Source: CAJXQU01 sp965223825
GTDB lineage: Bacteria > Pseudomonadota > Gammaproteobacteria > CAJXQU01
Assembly: GCA_965223825.1 (NCBI GenBank)
Contig: OZ245018.1
Span: 992,001 to 1,056,000 of the forward strand
DNA: 64,000 nt
Reading direction: 5' to 3'
Every line of letters begins with the position of its first letter. The first letter of the stretch is position 1. The notes beneath the pieces were generated by a model, which was given only the letters and a program-made list of their open reading frames with translations, did not search any database and was not told where the DNA came from. Positions 18,251 through 27,395 of the stretch are shown here, one piece after another. Position numbers and translations under genes: made by a program.

Positions 18251-18640
18251 TTATAATTTGTTTCGACGGAGTAACAAACGCATTAGACAGAAGTTGAGTA
18301 GGGTACTCAAAATGATCAAAAATAAAATCGCCACTCTTTCATGAATTTCTTTTTCTATGAATACGTTCAAGAAAAACAGACCCGCCAAATATACGAATAA
18401 ATAGATAACGACGGTTAATATCTTCGTCACCGGTGTCGGATTACTTCCTGGAAACACTTTACTTGGATAATAGAAATAAACGAAAAGTAATCCACATAAC
18501 CAGCTGAGGCTGTAAGCGATATTATGATCGAAGATAAATAGACAAAGTTGGTAGATACAAAGCGTCAGTAATGTATTAAAACCACCTGCAAACAAGAAAC
18601 GAACGATGTCAGCAAAGAGTAATTTGTGTTTGCTTTGCAT
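18251..18640 (-). CDS. GtrA-family membrane protein
   Basis: A 129-aa protein with four membrane helices and the GtrA pattern FLFAGGFNTLLTLCIYQLCLF. GtrA proteins are thought to flip undecaprenyl-phosphate-linked single sugars to the periplasm. It is the last gene of the minus-strand sugar operon and is convergent with the YfhO-like gene. A GtrB-like transferase lies three genes upstream. Confidence 0.85.
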   Translation of the reverse strand: MQSKHKLLFADIVRFLFAGGFNTLLTLCIYQLCLFIFDHNIAYSLSWLCGLLFVYFYYPSKVFPGSNPTPVTKILTVVIYLFVYLAGLFFLNVFIEKEIHERVAILFLIILSTLLNFCLMRLLLRRNKL

Positions 18641-18668
18641 AAGATCTTTTCAACGATAAAAGAGAGAG

Positions 18669-19199
18669 CTAGAGGAATTTCTTCAGTTTTTCTTTTTGTT
18701 CTTCGTAAGCACTTTGAGGAAGTTCGAAATAGAAGTTTGTTTCGTCTTCATGCGTTTGTATTGCGCCGAACTTGCGATGAAAAGAAACAACCTTTTCATT
18801 TTCCTTGATCACTTCAAAATGCGATTTAGGGTAACCGAGTATTTCAAAACCGAATTTGTATATAAGCAGTGCCGTTTCAATAGCAGCAAAACGTGTTTTG
18901 TTATCATTCAAGATCCAACTTCCCCAACAAAAAGAGTCAGGTTTAAGATCGTAAACTCGAACGGTACCGCATGTCGTTCCATCAAGTCTTTCTATAATAA
19001 AGTAATATTGAATTCCTGCGTCTTCATCGGATTTATAGGTCTTGATCCATTGGCGTTGTTTTTCGAGATCATCATCAACACTGGAAAGATGTTTGTTGTA
19101 TAGAGGATCTAACCTCAGCGAGAGTATAAAGTCCGCATCGTCCTCTTCCACAAGCCGAAGGCGAACGGAATGGCTTGAAAGTGATGAGGTATCAATCAT
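18669..19199 (-). CDS. GNAT-family N-acetyltransferase
   Basis: A 176-aa acetyltransferase of the RimJ/WecD-like GNAT type (VRLRLVEEDDADFILSLRLDP near the N-terminus; CWGSWILNDNKTRFAAIETALL for the CoA-binding region; SFHRKFGAIQ near the end). Given the operon it probably acylates an amino sugar, but the neighbouring fusion protein also carries an acetyltransferase domain, so which one does so is open. Its start overlaps the end of that gene by 8 nt. Confidence 0.8.
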   Translation of the reverse strand: MIDTSSLSSHSVRLRLVEEDDADFILSLRLDPLYNKHLSSVDDDLEKQRQWIKTYKSDEDAGIQYYFIIERLDGTTCGTVRVYDLKPDSFCWGSWILNDNKTRFAAIETALLIYKFGFEILGYPKSHFEVIKENEKVVSFHRKFGAIQTHEDETNFYFELPQSAYEEQKEKLKKFL

Positions 19200-20115
19200 T
19201 AGTATCTTTTATATATTCAATAAAGTCGGCGTACTGACGAATATAATCATCCGATGAGTAAGTGTGTGATGCGAACACTAATAAAACGGCATCGTGGGAA
19301 AATTTATATTGCGTACCCCAAATCCCAGCTGGCATATAGACACCGACAGTCGGGTCACTCAGGTGAACTTCTTTTCTGTTTTTTCCATTGTCAACAAGAA
19401 TGCTCAACTCACCATGAGATGCGATCAGAAATTGCTCGCATTCTTTATGTGCGTGTTCGCCACGGATCTTATTATTTGGAACACTGTGAACGAGAAAGCA
19501 GCGTTTTGGAATAAAAGGGAGATCTTCAGAAAATTCTGTGACGGTCAGGCTGCCACGCATATCATCAAAATTTGGAATGGGCCATAACTTACAACCACCG
19601 ACCCCCAAATCTGTCGACGATTTTAGAGCGGTTTCTGTTGAACTGGAGATGATGCCTTCATTTTCTTGTTGGCTTCTATATTGAGAAATTTCCGCAGGAT
19701 TACCGGATACGATAGCATGGGGTGGTACATCCCGGGTGACAACGGCACCGGGTTGAATGAGCGCGCCACGACCAATGGTAATCCCTGCAGTCAGTGTAGA
19801 ATTTGCACTAATAATGGTGCCTTCTTGAATGGTTATTTTACCTGCCTTCTCAATCTCATCAGGTCGAGTAAAACAGACATTCTCACCAATGATACAATGA
19901 TCATGAATTTGTGTTGTGCATTGAATTTTCACTCCAGCATTGACGATCACGTGATTGCCGATCACCACGTCTTCTGCGAGAAAAACATGCGTTTTTATCT
20001 GTGTGTTGTGACCAATCTCAGAAGAGGGGCTCACATATGAAAATGCTGAGACGGTACTGTTCTTACCAATCTTTTCACTGTGGCATATCGCTTGATCATG
20101 AATTATTGCTGTCAT
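19192..20115 (-). CDS. WxcM-type fusion: hexapeptide acetyltransferase plus dTDP-sugar 3,4-ketoisomerase
   Basis: A 307-aa bifunctional protein. Residues about 1-150 form a left-handed beta helix with hexapeptide repeats (IGNHVIVNAGVKIQ ... GRGALIQPGAVVTRDVPPHAIVSGNPA), the FdtC/WxcM-N acetyltransferase type. About 175-305 is a cupin of the FdtA/QdtA/WxcM class (GGCKLWPIPNFDDMRGSLTV; RGEHAHKECEQFLIA; VYMPAGIWGTQYKFS). Known role of the family: dTDP-4-keto-6-deoxyglucose to the 3-keto isomer, and N-acetylation of the 3-amino sugar, giving dTDP-Fuc3NAc or dTDP-Qui3NAc. The Met at 20115 fits because the upstream gene ends at 20120. The aminotransferase for the middle step is two genes upstream. 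Confidence 0.87.
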   Translation of the reverse strand: MTAIIHDQAICHSEKIGKNSTVSAFSYVSPSSEIGHNTQIKTHVFLAEDVVIGNHVIVNAGVKIQCTTQIHDHCIIGENVCFTRPDEIEKAGKITIQEGTIISANSTLTAGITIGRGALIQPGAVVTRDVPPHAIVSGNPAEISQYRSQQENEGIISSSTETALKSSTDLGVGGCKLWPIPNFDDMRGSLTVTEFSEDLPFIPKRCFLVHSVPNNKIRGEHAHKECEQFLIASHGELSILVDNGKNRKEVHLSDPTVGVYMPAGIWGTQYKFSHDAVLLVFASHTYSSDDYIRQYADFIEYIKDTND

Positions 20116-20119
20116 GTTT

Positions 20120-21070
20120 TCAGCCTTTATCGTTATTATTCGTGGTAGCGACAACATTGAGTGGGCGACGTTTTGTGTTTTCAAATGCGCGCCAGAGATA
20201 GCAACCAAGAATGCCTTGCGTGAGTAGAAATGTCGAACTGAAAAATAATATCACTAAGGTTAGCGTAGTGTAGCCCGGCACTTCTATCCAACCCAATAGT
20301 TTACCGATTAGCGTAATAAAACCGATCGTAAATGTCACAAGACATCCGATCGCACCAATCCAAAGCACGACTAAGATCGGTAAGTCGGAGTAAGAAAATA
20401 TGCTGTCCAGCATATAACGTAATCGCTTGCCGATGCCCCAAGCACTTGTTCCAATTTGTCTTTCTTGTCTTTGATAAGATACAAATTTACGGCGAAAACC
20501 GACCCAAAAAAGTTGGGAAATTAACGAGCTGTTTGGCTCGTGTATTGCCAAAACAACATCTAAGACGTTTTTATTGCAAGCAAACACATCGACGCCACCT
20601 TTAGGAATTTCAGAGATGACAAATTTACGATATAACTTCCAATACATATTGGCGAGCAATGTGCGTAACGGTGGATCATTACGGCTTTCACGTTGACCAA
20701 AAACCAGATCGGCTTCGTCGTTATTTAGAATTTTAAAAAATTGTTCGATTAACTCTGGGGGCTCTTGAAGATCGGCAGCCATTGCAGCAACAAATTCTCC
20801 ACGGGCGTTTTGCATACCGGTTCTTACGGCTGTAAAGGCGCCGAAATTACGACTATGCAATATTAATTGCGCGGGGAAGGAGAATTCAGGTAAGCGATCA
20901 TTAATGATTGAAAAACAATGATCAGGTGAGCCATCGACGACGAAGACCACTTCGAATTGTTCGCCTATATTATGCGCAAGTGAATCTAAAGCAGAAAAAA
21001 GATCGGGCAAATTTTCTTCATTTTTATATAAGGGAATAACGAGCGAGTAACGGATATTTTCAGTCGACAT
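20120..21070 (-). CDS. GtrB/DPM1-like polyprenyl-phosphate glycosyltransferase
   Basis: A 316-aa family 2 transferase: YSLVIPLYKNEENLPDLF at the N-terminus, VVFVVDGSPD, AAMAADLQEPPEL for the metal-binding region, and two C-terminal membrane helices (about 230-255 and 268-295). This is the GtrB/DPM1 layout, which puts one sugar on undecaprenyl phosphate. It sits directly between the sugar aminotransferase and the WxcM fusion, so the donor is probably dTDP-Fuc3NAc or a related amino sugar (inference). Confidence 0.85.
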   Translation of the reverse strand: MSTENIRYSLVIPLYKNEENLPDLFSALDSLAHNIGEQFEVVFVVDGSPDHCFSIINDRLPEFSFPAQLILHSRNFGAFTAVRTGMQNARGEFVAAMAADLQEPPELIEQFFKILNNDEADLVFGQRESRNDPPLRTLLANMYWKLYRKFVISEIPKGGVDVFACNKNVLDVVLAIHEPNSSLISQLFWVGFRRKFVSYQRQERQIGTSAWGIGKRLRYMLDSIFSYSDLPILVVLWIGAIGCLVTFTIGFITLIGKLLGWIEVPGYTTLTLVILFFSSTFLLTQGILGCYLWRAFENTKRRPLNVVATTNNNDKG

Positions 21071-21072
21071 AT

Positions 21073-22209
21073 TTATACCTTTTCCCAGTCAGATAAGGCG
21101 TTGACGACATGTTGTACTTCTTCTTCTCGCATTTGTGGAAAACAAGGAATCGAGATAATTTCTTGAATACCTTGGCGTGAATTTTTAAGGTTTGTTTTTT
21201 CTTCAATTCGCATAGATTTGTTTTGCCATGCGAGCTGGTCACAATCGAGTGTTGGGTAGTGTATATCTGTCGCGATATTTCGATCGGACATGAATTTTGA
21301 AAACCCGTCTCGGTCTGGTGTTTTTGCAACCGTTAGATGCCCGACAAAATCGTTCGTTGAATAATCTAGAAATTGCAGTTTTTCTGATGCTGCTTCCAGA
21401 TACAGATCGCGGATTTCGATGCGCCGTTTATTAAATGTATCTAAGTGCGGTAATAATGTATCCAACACCGCTGCCTGCATTTCATCCATCCGTGAGTTCC
21501 GACCCTGTGCGTGGCTAATCTGATATTTACTGGTCCAGCCATATTGGTGTAATGATCGAACTTTCTGATGTCGTTCCGGATCAGATGTTGTGATCGCACC
21601 AGCATCGCCCAATGCGCCAAGATTTTTTGTCGGATAAAAACTAAATGTGGCTAAGTCTCCTAAGCTCCCGACACGTTCATTGCCGACTTTGGCGCCGTGT
21701 GCTTGAGCACAGTCTTCGATAAGCACAATATTCTCGAAAGGCGAATCATCCAAGCATTTTCTTACGGCGAACATATCAACGGCACCGCCATAAAGATGTG
21801 TGATCACGACAGCACGGACATGTTCATTTAGTGCATTTTTTAAACTGTCTAGACAGATTAACTGTGTGAGAGGATCAATATCTACATATACCGGTTTTGC
21901 GCCGACCAGATGACAGGCGGTAGAGGTGTAACCTCCCGCATTGGCGACGGTGATGACTTCGTGCTCAGAATGGGGCTGCATTTCCGGTAAGGACGCGCGT
22001 AAAGCCAGCTCGAGCGCGTCGGTTCCATTGGCGACGGGTACACAGTAGCGGGCATTACAAAACTCAGCGAATGATTTAGAGAAAGACTGATTGTGTTCAC
22101 CTTGTAACCACCACCCACTTTTGGCGACTTTGTATAGTGTCTCTTTTAGTTCTTCTTCAAATAGTTTGAAGATACGAGAGGTATCGTTGAAGGGGACGGA
22201 GAGAGTCAT
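21073..22209 (-). CDS. DegT/DnrJ/EryC1-family sugar aminotransferase (FdtB-like)
   Basis: A 378-aa PLP-dependent aminotransferase (VANGTDALELALRA; IEDCAQAHGAKV with the Asp that contacts the pyridine nitrogen; FSFYPTKNLGALGDAGAI with the PLP lysine). In this context it would aminate the 3-keto sugar made by the WxcM domain, as FdtB/QdtB does. Two bases separate it from the gtrB-like gene, and 42 bp lie between rmlD and it. Confidence 0.88.
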   Translation of the reverse strand: MTLSVPFNDTSRIFKLFEEELKETLYKVAKSGWWLQGEHNQSFSKSFAEFCNARYCVPVANGTDALELALRASLPEMQPHSEHEVITVANAGGYTSTACHLVGAKPVYVDIDPLTQLICLDSLKNALNEHVRAVVITHLYGGAVDMFAVRKCLDDSPFENIVLIEDCAQAHGAKVGNERVGSLGDLATFSFYPTKNLGALGDAGAITTSDPERHQKVRSLHQYGWTSKYQISHAQGRNSRMDEMQAAVLDTLLPHLDTFNKRRIEIRDLYLEAASEKLQFLDYSTNDFVGHLTVAKTPDRDGFSKFMSDRNIATDIHYPTLDCDQLAWQNKSMRIEEKTNLKNSRQGIQEIISIPCFPQMREEEVQHVVNALSDWEKV

Positions 22210-22251
22210 AAAACAGCCTAGTCAGGAAAGAATGAAAGCATAAACGAATTA

Positions 22252-23154
22252 TCAGCGGAGTTCATAATCCTTTAAACAAAGCGCTAATGCATTTTCCCAA
22301 TGCGGGAGTTTTAAGCCAAACGTTTGTTCAATTTTATCCAATGACAGCGTCGAGTTTGAAGGTCGTTTTGCTGGAACTGGATATTCAGATGAGGGGATCG
22401 GTGAGATGCGAATTTTATTTTGTTGATCCTGTAAAACTGCCGCACGGTTTAAAATACTTAATGCAAACTCGTACCAACTTGTCTCACCTTGTGCGGTGAG
22501 ATGATAGATTCCACTGTATTGTTTGAATGTCGATAAATCTGTTGGATTATTTTTTACTAGCTGTGCGATCATCTGCCCTGTGGCTTCGGCAATCGTTCGA
22601 CTCCATGTCGGTGCGCCATGCTGATCGGAAACGATAGAAAGTGAGTTACGTTCATGCATTAAACGCAACATGGTTAGCAGGAAGTTTTCACCGCGTGCCG
22701 CATAAACCCAACTCGTTCTCAAAATAAGATAAGGGATCTCAGCGTTGGATATCGCATTCTCACCGGCGAGCTTCGTCTCACCGTAAACATTTACTGGCGA
22801 TGTTTGATCCGTCTCTAAATAAGGTGATGAATCGTTTCCATCGAACACATAATCTGTTGAGTAATGAATCAGTGCTGCACCGATTTTTTTCGCCTCTTCG
22901 GCCATAATCGCGGGCGCTGTGGCATTAATCAGCATGGCTTGAGATTGATCGGACTCGGCTTTGTCGACTGCGGTATAAGCTGCCGCGTTGATGATCAGCG
23001 TGGGTTGCACATCACGAATAGTACTGCGGATTTGATCGGCAGAGCTTAAGTCGAGAGAATTACGATCGAATGCATGAACTGCCCCCAGTGTTTGGAGCGT
23101 TCTTTCTAATTCCCAACCAAGTTGGCCGTCTTTACCGGTGAGTAAAATTTTCAA
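22252..23154 (-). CDS. rmlD: dTDP-4-dehydrorhamnose reductase RmlD
   Basis: A 300-aa SDR-family reductase: GKDGQLGWELERTL for the cofactor loop, NAAAYTAVDKAESD, YSTDYVFDGN and the catalytic YGETKLAGE (Tyr-xxx-Lys). It makes dTDP-L-rhamnose. The start is a TTG at 23154 with GAGG upstream, and it overlaps the rmlC stop (TTGA). Confidence 0.94.
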   Translation of the reverse strand: MKILLTGKDGQLGWELERTLQTLGAVHAFDRNSLDLSSADQIRSTIRDVQPTLIINAAAYTAVDKAESDQSQAMLINATAPAIMAEEAKKIGAALIHYSTDYVFDGNDSSPYLETDQTSPVNVYGETKLAGENAISNAEIPYLILRTSWVYAARGENFLLTMLRLMHERNSLSIVSDQHGAPTWSRTIAEATGQMIAQLVKNNPTDLSTFKQYSGIYHLTAQGETSWYEFALSILNRAAVLQDQQNKIRISPIPSSEYPVPAKRPSNSTLSLDKIEQTFGLKLPHWENALALCLKDYELR

Positions 23155-23699
23155 GAATTGTAAACCTCACAATCTGCCAAACGAGTGCCTTGTTGATCCT
23201 TTGCAGACAAGACTGGTGCGCCGTCGAGCGGCCATTCGATATTTAGAGCCGGATCATCCCAAGCTAATGTGCGTTCGTGTTCGGGAGCGTAATAATCGGT
23301 CGTTTTATAAAGGAAATCGGTTGTTTCCGATAAGACGAGAAAGCCGTGGGCAAATCCGGCTGGCACCCACAACATGTGTTTATTTTCTTCTGAGAGTGTA
23401 GCGCCGACAGCTTGACCGAAATACGGTGAATCTTTACGCAGATCGACAGCGACATCGTAAACGGCACCTGAAACTGCGCGGACTAATTTTCCCTGCGCTT
23501 GTTCGATCTGGTAATGCAGACCGCGTAAGACATTTTTAGAAGATCGGGAATGATTATCTTGCACGAAGTTTGTTTTAATACCTGTTAGCTCGACAAATTT
23601 ATTTTCGTTGAAACTTTCCAGAAAAAAACCACGTTCATCACCAAACACAGACGGTTCAATGATTAATACGTCGGGGTGTTCCGTAGAAATTATTTTCAT
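23151..23699 (-). CDS. rmlC: dTDP-4-dehydrorhamnose 3,5-epimerase RmlC
   Basis: A 182-aa cupin epimerase with the conserved segments VLRGLHYQ (catalytic His), AVDLRKDSPYFGQ, WVPAGFAHGFLVLSE and WDDPALNIEWP. The ATG overlaps the stop of rmlA (ATGA). Confidence 0.95.
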   Translation of the reverse strand: MKIISTEHPDVLIIEPSVFGDERGFFLESFNENKFVELTGIKTNFVQDNHSRSSKNVLRGLHYQIEQAQGKLVRAVSGAVYDVAVDLRKDSPYFGQAVGATLSEENKHMLWVPAGFAHGFLVLSETTDFLYKTTDYYAPEHERTLAWDDPALNIEWPLDGAPVLSAKDQQGTRLADCEVYNS

Positions 23700-24574
23700 G
23701 AAATTAATTTGTCTTCCAATAATTGCAGTAAATATTGTCCGTAATTACTTTTGATTAACGGTTGCGCTAGTTCGATCAGTTTTTCAGAATTGATATAGCC
23801 TAAACGCCAAGCGATTTCCTCTGGGCAAGCGATTTTCAAGCCTTGGCGTCTTTCGATGGTTTCAATGAAGGATGAGGCTTCAAGCAGGCTTTCATGTGTG
23901 CCGGTATCGAGCCAAGCATGACCGCGACCCAACACTGCGACTTCAAGTTGGCCTTTCGACATGTACCATTTATTCACATCGGTAATTTCAAGCTCACCGC
24001 GTTGTGATGGTTGGATATTTTCTGCGATGTCGATCACTTGATTATCGTAAAAATACAAACCGGTCACGGCATAGCGAGATTTGGGCTTTACGGGTTTTTC
24101 TTCAAGGCTAATCGCGATGCCTGCGTCGTCAAATTCAACGACACCGTAACGTTCCGGATCGTGCACAGGATAGGCGAAAACCGTTGCGCCTTCTGTTCGC
24201 TGTACAGCACTGGCAAGATCGGACTGGAAATCGTGGCCGTAAAAGATATTGTCACCCAGAATTAACGAAACACTGTCTTTTCCAATAAAGTCTTTACCAA
24301 TAATAAACGCTTGTGCGAGTCCGTCCGGCGAGTCTTGCACGGTGTAAGAAAGGTTAATGCCGAAACTCGATCCATCACCGAGTAATTGTTCAAAGCGCGG
24401 GGTGTCTTGTGGCGTTGAGATGATCAGAATGTCGCGAATACCCGCGAGCATCAACGTGCTCAAGGAGTAGTAGATCATCGGTTTATCGTAAACCGGCAGA
24501 AGCTGCTTTGAGACAACCTGTGTGACGGGATAAAGCCGTGAGCCCGTGCCGCCGGCGAGAATAATACCTTTCAT
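23696..24574 (-). CDS. rmlA: Glucose-1-phosphate thymidylyltransferase RmlA
   Basis: A 292-aa nucleotidyltransferase with the signature KGIILAGGTGSRLYPVT, KQLLPVYDKPMIYYSLS, LILGDNIFYGHD and ISLEEKPVKPKSRYAVTG. It supplies dTDP-glucose for both the rhamnose and the 3-amino-sugar branches. The start overlaps the rmlB stop by one base (TAATG). Confidence 0.96.
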   Translation of the reverse strand: MKGIILAGGTGSRLYPVTQVVSKQLLPVYDKPMIYYSLSTLMLAGIRDILIISTPQDTPRFEQLLGDGSSFGINLSYTVQDSPDGLAQAFIIGKDFIGKDSVSLILGDNIFYGHDFQSDLASAVQRTEGATVFAYPVHDPERYGVVEFDDAGIAISLEEKPVKPKSRYAVTGLYFYDNQVIDIAENIQPSQRGELEITDVNKWYMSKGQLEVAVLGRGHAWLDTGTHESLLEASSFIETIERRQGLKIACPEEIAWRLGYINSEKLIELAQPLIKSNYGQYLLQLLEDKLIS

Positions 24575-25650
24575 TAAGATTGTTCCTCGCTGTGCTGGCG
24601 ATCTGCATAATTTTGCGCGATCCAGTTTTTGTAAGATCCGTTCGCAATGTGTTCAATCCATTCTGCGTGATCAAGATACCACGTTACGGTTTTACGCATT
24701 CCCGACTCGAATGATTCTGCGGGCTGCCAGCCGAGTTCATCACGAATCTTGGTTGGGTTGATCGCATAGCGGCGATCATGCCCTGGCCGATCAGTTACGT
24801 ATTCGATCAGGCTTTCGTATGCTTCTGCTGCAGGACGCGTGTCATTTAATAACTGACACACGGTATGCACGACATCGAGATTGGTCATCTCACTGTTGCC
24901 GCCAATATTGTACACCTCGCCTAAACGGCCTTTACTCAACACACAACGGATCGCACTGCAATGATCGCCGACATACAGCCAATCGCGGATATTCTGCCCA
25001 TCGCCGTAGATCGGTAGTTTTTTACCTTCAAGTGCATTCATGATCATGAGTGGAATGAGCTTTTCCGGGAATTGGTAAGGGCCGTAATTATTTGAGCAGT
25101 TTGTCGTTAACGTCGGCAAGCCGTATGTGTGATGATACGCACGAACGAGATGATCAGATGCGGCTTTCGATGCCGAATAAGGGCTGTTCGGCGAATACGG
25201 CGTTGTCTCGCTGAATGCCGGATCATCCTTTTCGAGCGATCCGTACACTTCGTCAGTGGAAACATGTAGAAAGCGAAAATCGTCTTTCGCTGATCCATCA
25301 AGGTTATTCCAATAATGGCGAACTTCTTCGAGTAGATAGAATGTCCCATTCACATTGGTCACGATGAAATCTTCAGGCCCATGAATTGACCGATCAACAT
25401 GACTTTCGGCAGCGAAGTTAATCACCGCTCGCGGCTGATGGGTTTCGAGCAGTTGCTTGAGCAGCGCACGATCACCAATATCGCCTTGAACGAAGGTGTA
25501 TCCCGATTGCCCCTCTAAGCGAGTAAGATTTTCAAGATTACCCGCGTAAGTGAGTTTATCTAGGTTAATAACGGCTTCGTCAGAAGCATCAAACCAGTCC
25601 AAAACGAAATTGGAGCCGATAAAACCTGCTCCACCGGTGATTAAGATCAT
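24574..25650 (-). CDS. rmlB: dTDP-glucose 4,6-dehydratase RmlB
   Basis: A 358-aa dehydratase: ILITGGAGFIGSNFV, AAESHVDRSI, HVSTDEVYGSL, catalytic YSASKAASDHLV, NNYGPYQFPEKLIPL. Its product is the branch point for RmlC/RmlD and for the WxcM fusion. The Met at 25650 is used because it directly precedes the Rossmann loop. It is the first gene of the nine-gene minus-strand operon. Confidence 0.95.
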   Translation of the reverse strand: MILITGGAGFIGSNFVLDWFDASDEAVINLDKLTYAGNLENLTRLEGQSGYTFVQGDIGDRALLKQLLETHQPRAVINFAAESHVDRSIHGPEDFIVTNVNGTFYLLEEVRHYWNNLDGSAKDDFRFLHVSTDEVYGSLEKDDPAFSETTPYSPNSPYSASKAASDHLVRAYHHTYGLPTLTTNCSNNYGPYQFPEKLIPLMIMNALEGKKLPIYGDGQNIRDWLYVGDHCSAIRCVLSKGRLGEVYNIGGNSEMTNLDVVHTVCQLLNDTRPAAEAYESLIEYVTDRPGHDRRYAINPTKIRDELGWQPAESFESGMRKTVTWYLDHAEWIEHIANGSYKNWIAQNYADRQHSEEQS

Positions 25651-25922
25651 GTAAGTTATAACTCGCCAAAAAATGGTGCGTGTAAAGTCTGTGAAAGTGC
25701 GTGCGCCCTTATAAACTCTTGTTTTTAACAGCAAGTTAGATCAAGCACACACAACGCGCGCAACGATAGCAAGGAGCTCGCGTTTACTCAAGTCTATGCC
25801 TGATTCGATTCAGGCACAAAATCCCATTAGAATGGCGCGAATCGGTAAGATCGCCTCGGATCGGGTGTAAACATCAGAAATTCATTATTGGCCAATTTGG
25901 TCTTTTCAACAGGGCTTACTAC

Positions 25923-27395
25923 TTGAAATCCTTAACGTCAGGGCGCTTGCTTGGTAGGAATGCGATCTGGAATCTGGGCGGCTCGCTCGCGCCTTTGCTC
26001 GCCGCAGCGATTGCGGTTCCTTTAATTATCAGCTCGATCGGCACAGAACGCTTTGGCTTATTGACGATTGTCTGGGCGTTGGCCGGGTATTTTAACTTTT
26101 TTGATTTCGGACTTGGCCAAGCGATCACGCACCGTATTTCACACGGATTAGAGCGGGAAGACGACGCCACGCTTGCAGGGGCCGTTTGGACGGCGCTTTG
26201 GCTCATGCTCTTGATCGGGATTTTAGCTGGCGGCCTGTTTGCTAACAGTGTGACGTGGCTCGTCGAGGATTTATTGAAGATTCCGCAAGTCCTGCAAGCG
26301 GAGATGCGCACAGTTTTTTATATCGTGGCTTTCAGCTTGCCATTTGTCGTCACGACTGCGGGCTTTCGTGGCGTCTTGGAAGCGCATCAGGCTTTCCCTC
26401 AGATTAATCTCATTCGCGTCCCAATGGGGATCTTTATTTTCCTAAGCCCATTACCAGTTTTACTCTTTGATCAGTCTTTAGTTCCTATTGTCGTGATTTT
26501 GATCGCCGGGCGATTACTAGCTTGGGTTGCGTATGTGTATTTCACCTTGAAAAAGATGCCCAGCCTACAGAAAGTGCTGTTTCTGCAATTGCAGCAAATT
26601 CCACCGTTGCTTAGCTTTGGTGGTTGGATGACGGTGAGTAATCTTACTTTGCCGATCATGGTTTATTTTGATCGGTTTGTGATCGGCGCATTACTTAGCC
26701 TTAGCGCAGTCGCATTTTACGTTACACCACATGAGATCGTGACACGGCTTCGCATTATTCCAACAGCCATGGGCAGTGTGATGTTTCCAGCTTTGGCGCG
26801 ATCAATTAACACCAAGACTAATGATATCGCGCGCTTGCTTCGCGAAAGTCAGACGGCGATCTTTCTCTCGGTATTACCCGCCAGTCTGATCATGACGGCA
26901 TTTGCTCATGATGCGATGCGGCTTTGGTTAAATGCCGATTTTGCTGATCAGTCCGCGCAGGTGGTGCAGTGGCTTGCTGCGGGTGTATTCATCAATGCAA
27001 TGGGCTTTATCCCGGTGAATATGATCCGCGCAGCGGGTCGTCCTGATATCCCAGCAAAAATATACTTAATTGAATTGCCGTTGTTTTTTGTTTTGCTGAT
27101 TTTCGCAGTAAAGACCTACGGTATTAATGGTGCGGCATTTACCTATTTTTTTCGTTGGTTAATCGACACGATAGCCATGTTATTTATGTGCGGAAAGCTG
27201 GAACCACGGAGTCGAGCAGATTGTTATAGAGTCAGTTGGTTTTGTGGACTTGGTTTGTTGTTATTGCTGTTGTTGGCGATGTTGACAACAACCTGGGCGA
27301 AAAGTGTTGTTTTGCTTTTAATCATTGCGAGTCTTTTAGTCTATTTTAGAGAAACGCTTGTACAATGGCGCAGCCTTTTGATGAGAAAAGCATGA
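25923..27395 (+). CDS. Wzx-like polysaccharide flippase
   Basis: A 490-aa membrane protein with about 12-14 helices and the MATE/MVF-type polysaccharide transporter pattern (RNAIWNLGGSLAPLLAAAIAVPLII; FFDFGLGQAITHRI). It would flip undecaprenyl-linked oligosaccharide units. The apparent start is TTG at 25923. It opens the plus-strand operon that ends with galU and overlaps the next gene by ATGA. Confidence 0.83.
   Translation: MKSLTSGRLLGRNAIWNLGGSLAPLLAAAIAVPLIISSIGTERFGLLTIVWALAGYFNFFDFGLGQAITHRISHGLEREDDATLAGAVWTALWLMLLIGILAGGLFANSVTWLVEDLLKIPQVLQAEMRTVFYIVAFSLPFVVTTAGFRGVLEAHQAFPQINLIRVPMGIFIFLSPLPVLLFDQSLVPIVVILIAGRLLAWVAYVYFTLKKMPSLQKVLFLQLQQIPPLLSFGGWMTVSNLTLPIMVYFDRFVIGALLSLSAVAFYVTPHEIVTRLRIIPTAMGSVMFPALARSINTKTNDIARLLRESQTAIFLSVLPASLIMTAFAHDAMRLWLNADFADQSAQVVQWLAAGVFINAMGFIPVNMIRAAGRPDIPAKIYLIELPLFFVLLIFAVKTYGINGAAFTYFFRWLIDTIAMLFMCGKLEPRSRADCYRVSWFCGLGLLLLLLLAMLTTTWAKSVVLLLIIASLLVYFRETLVQWRSLLMRKA

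Noticed and set aside
20116..20208. Upstream extension of the WxcM fusion gene
   Set aside because: It would overlap the gtrB-like gene; the Met at 20115 begins the acetyltransferase domain.
25651..25922. Possible JUMPstart/ops element before the polysaccharide operon
   Set aside because: No match to the ops core sequence in the 272-bp divergent spacer.
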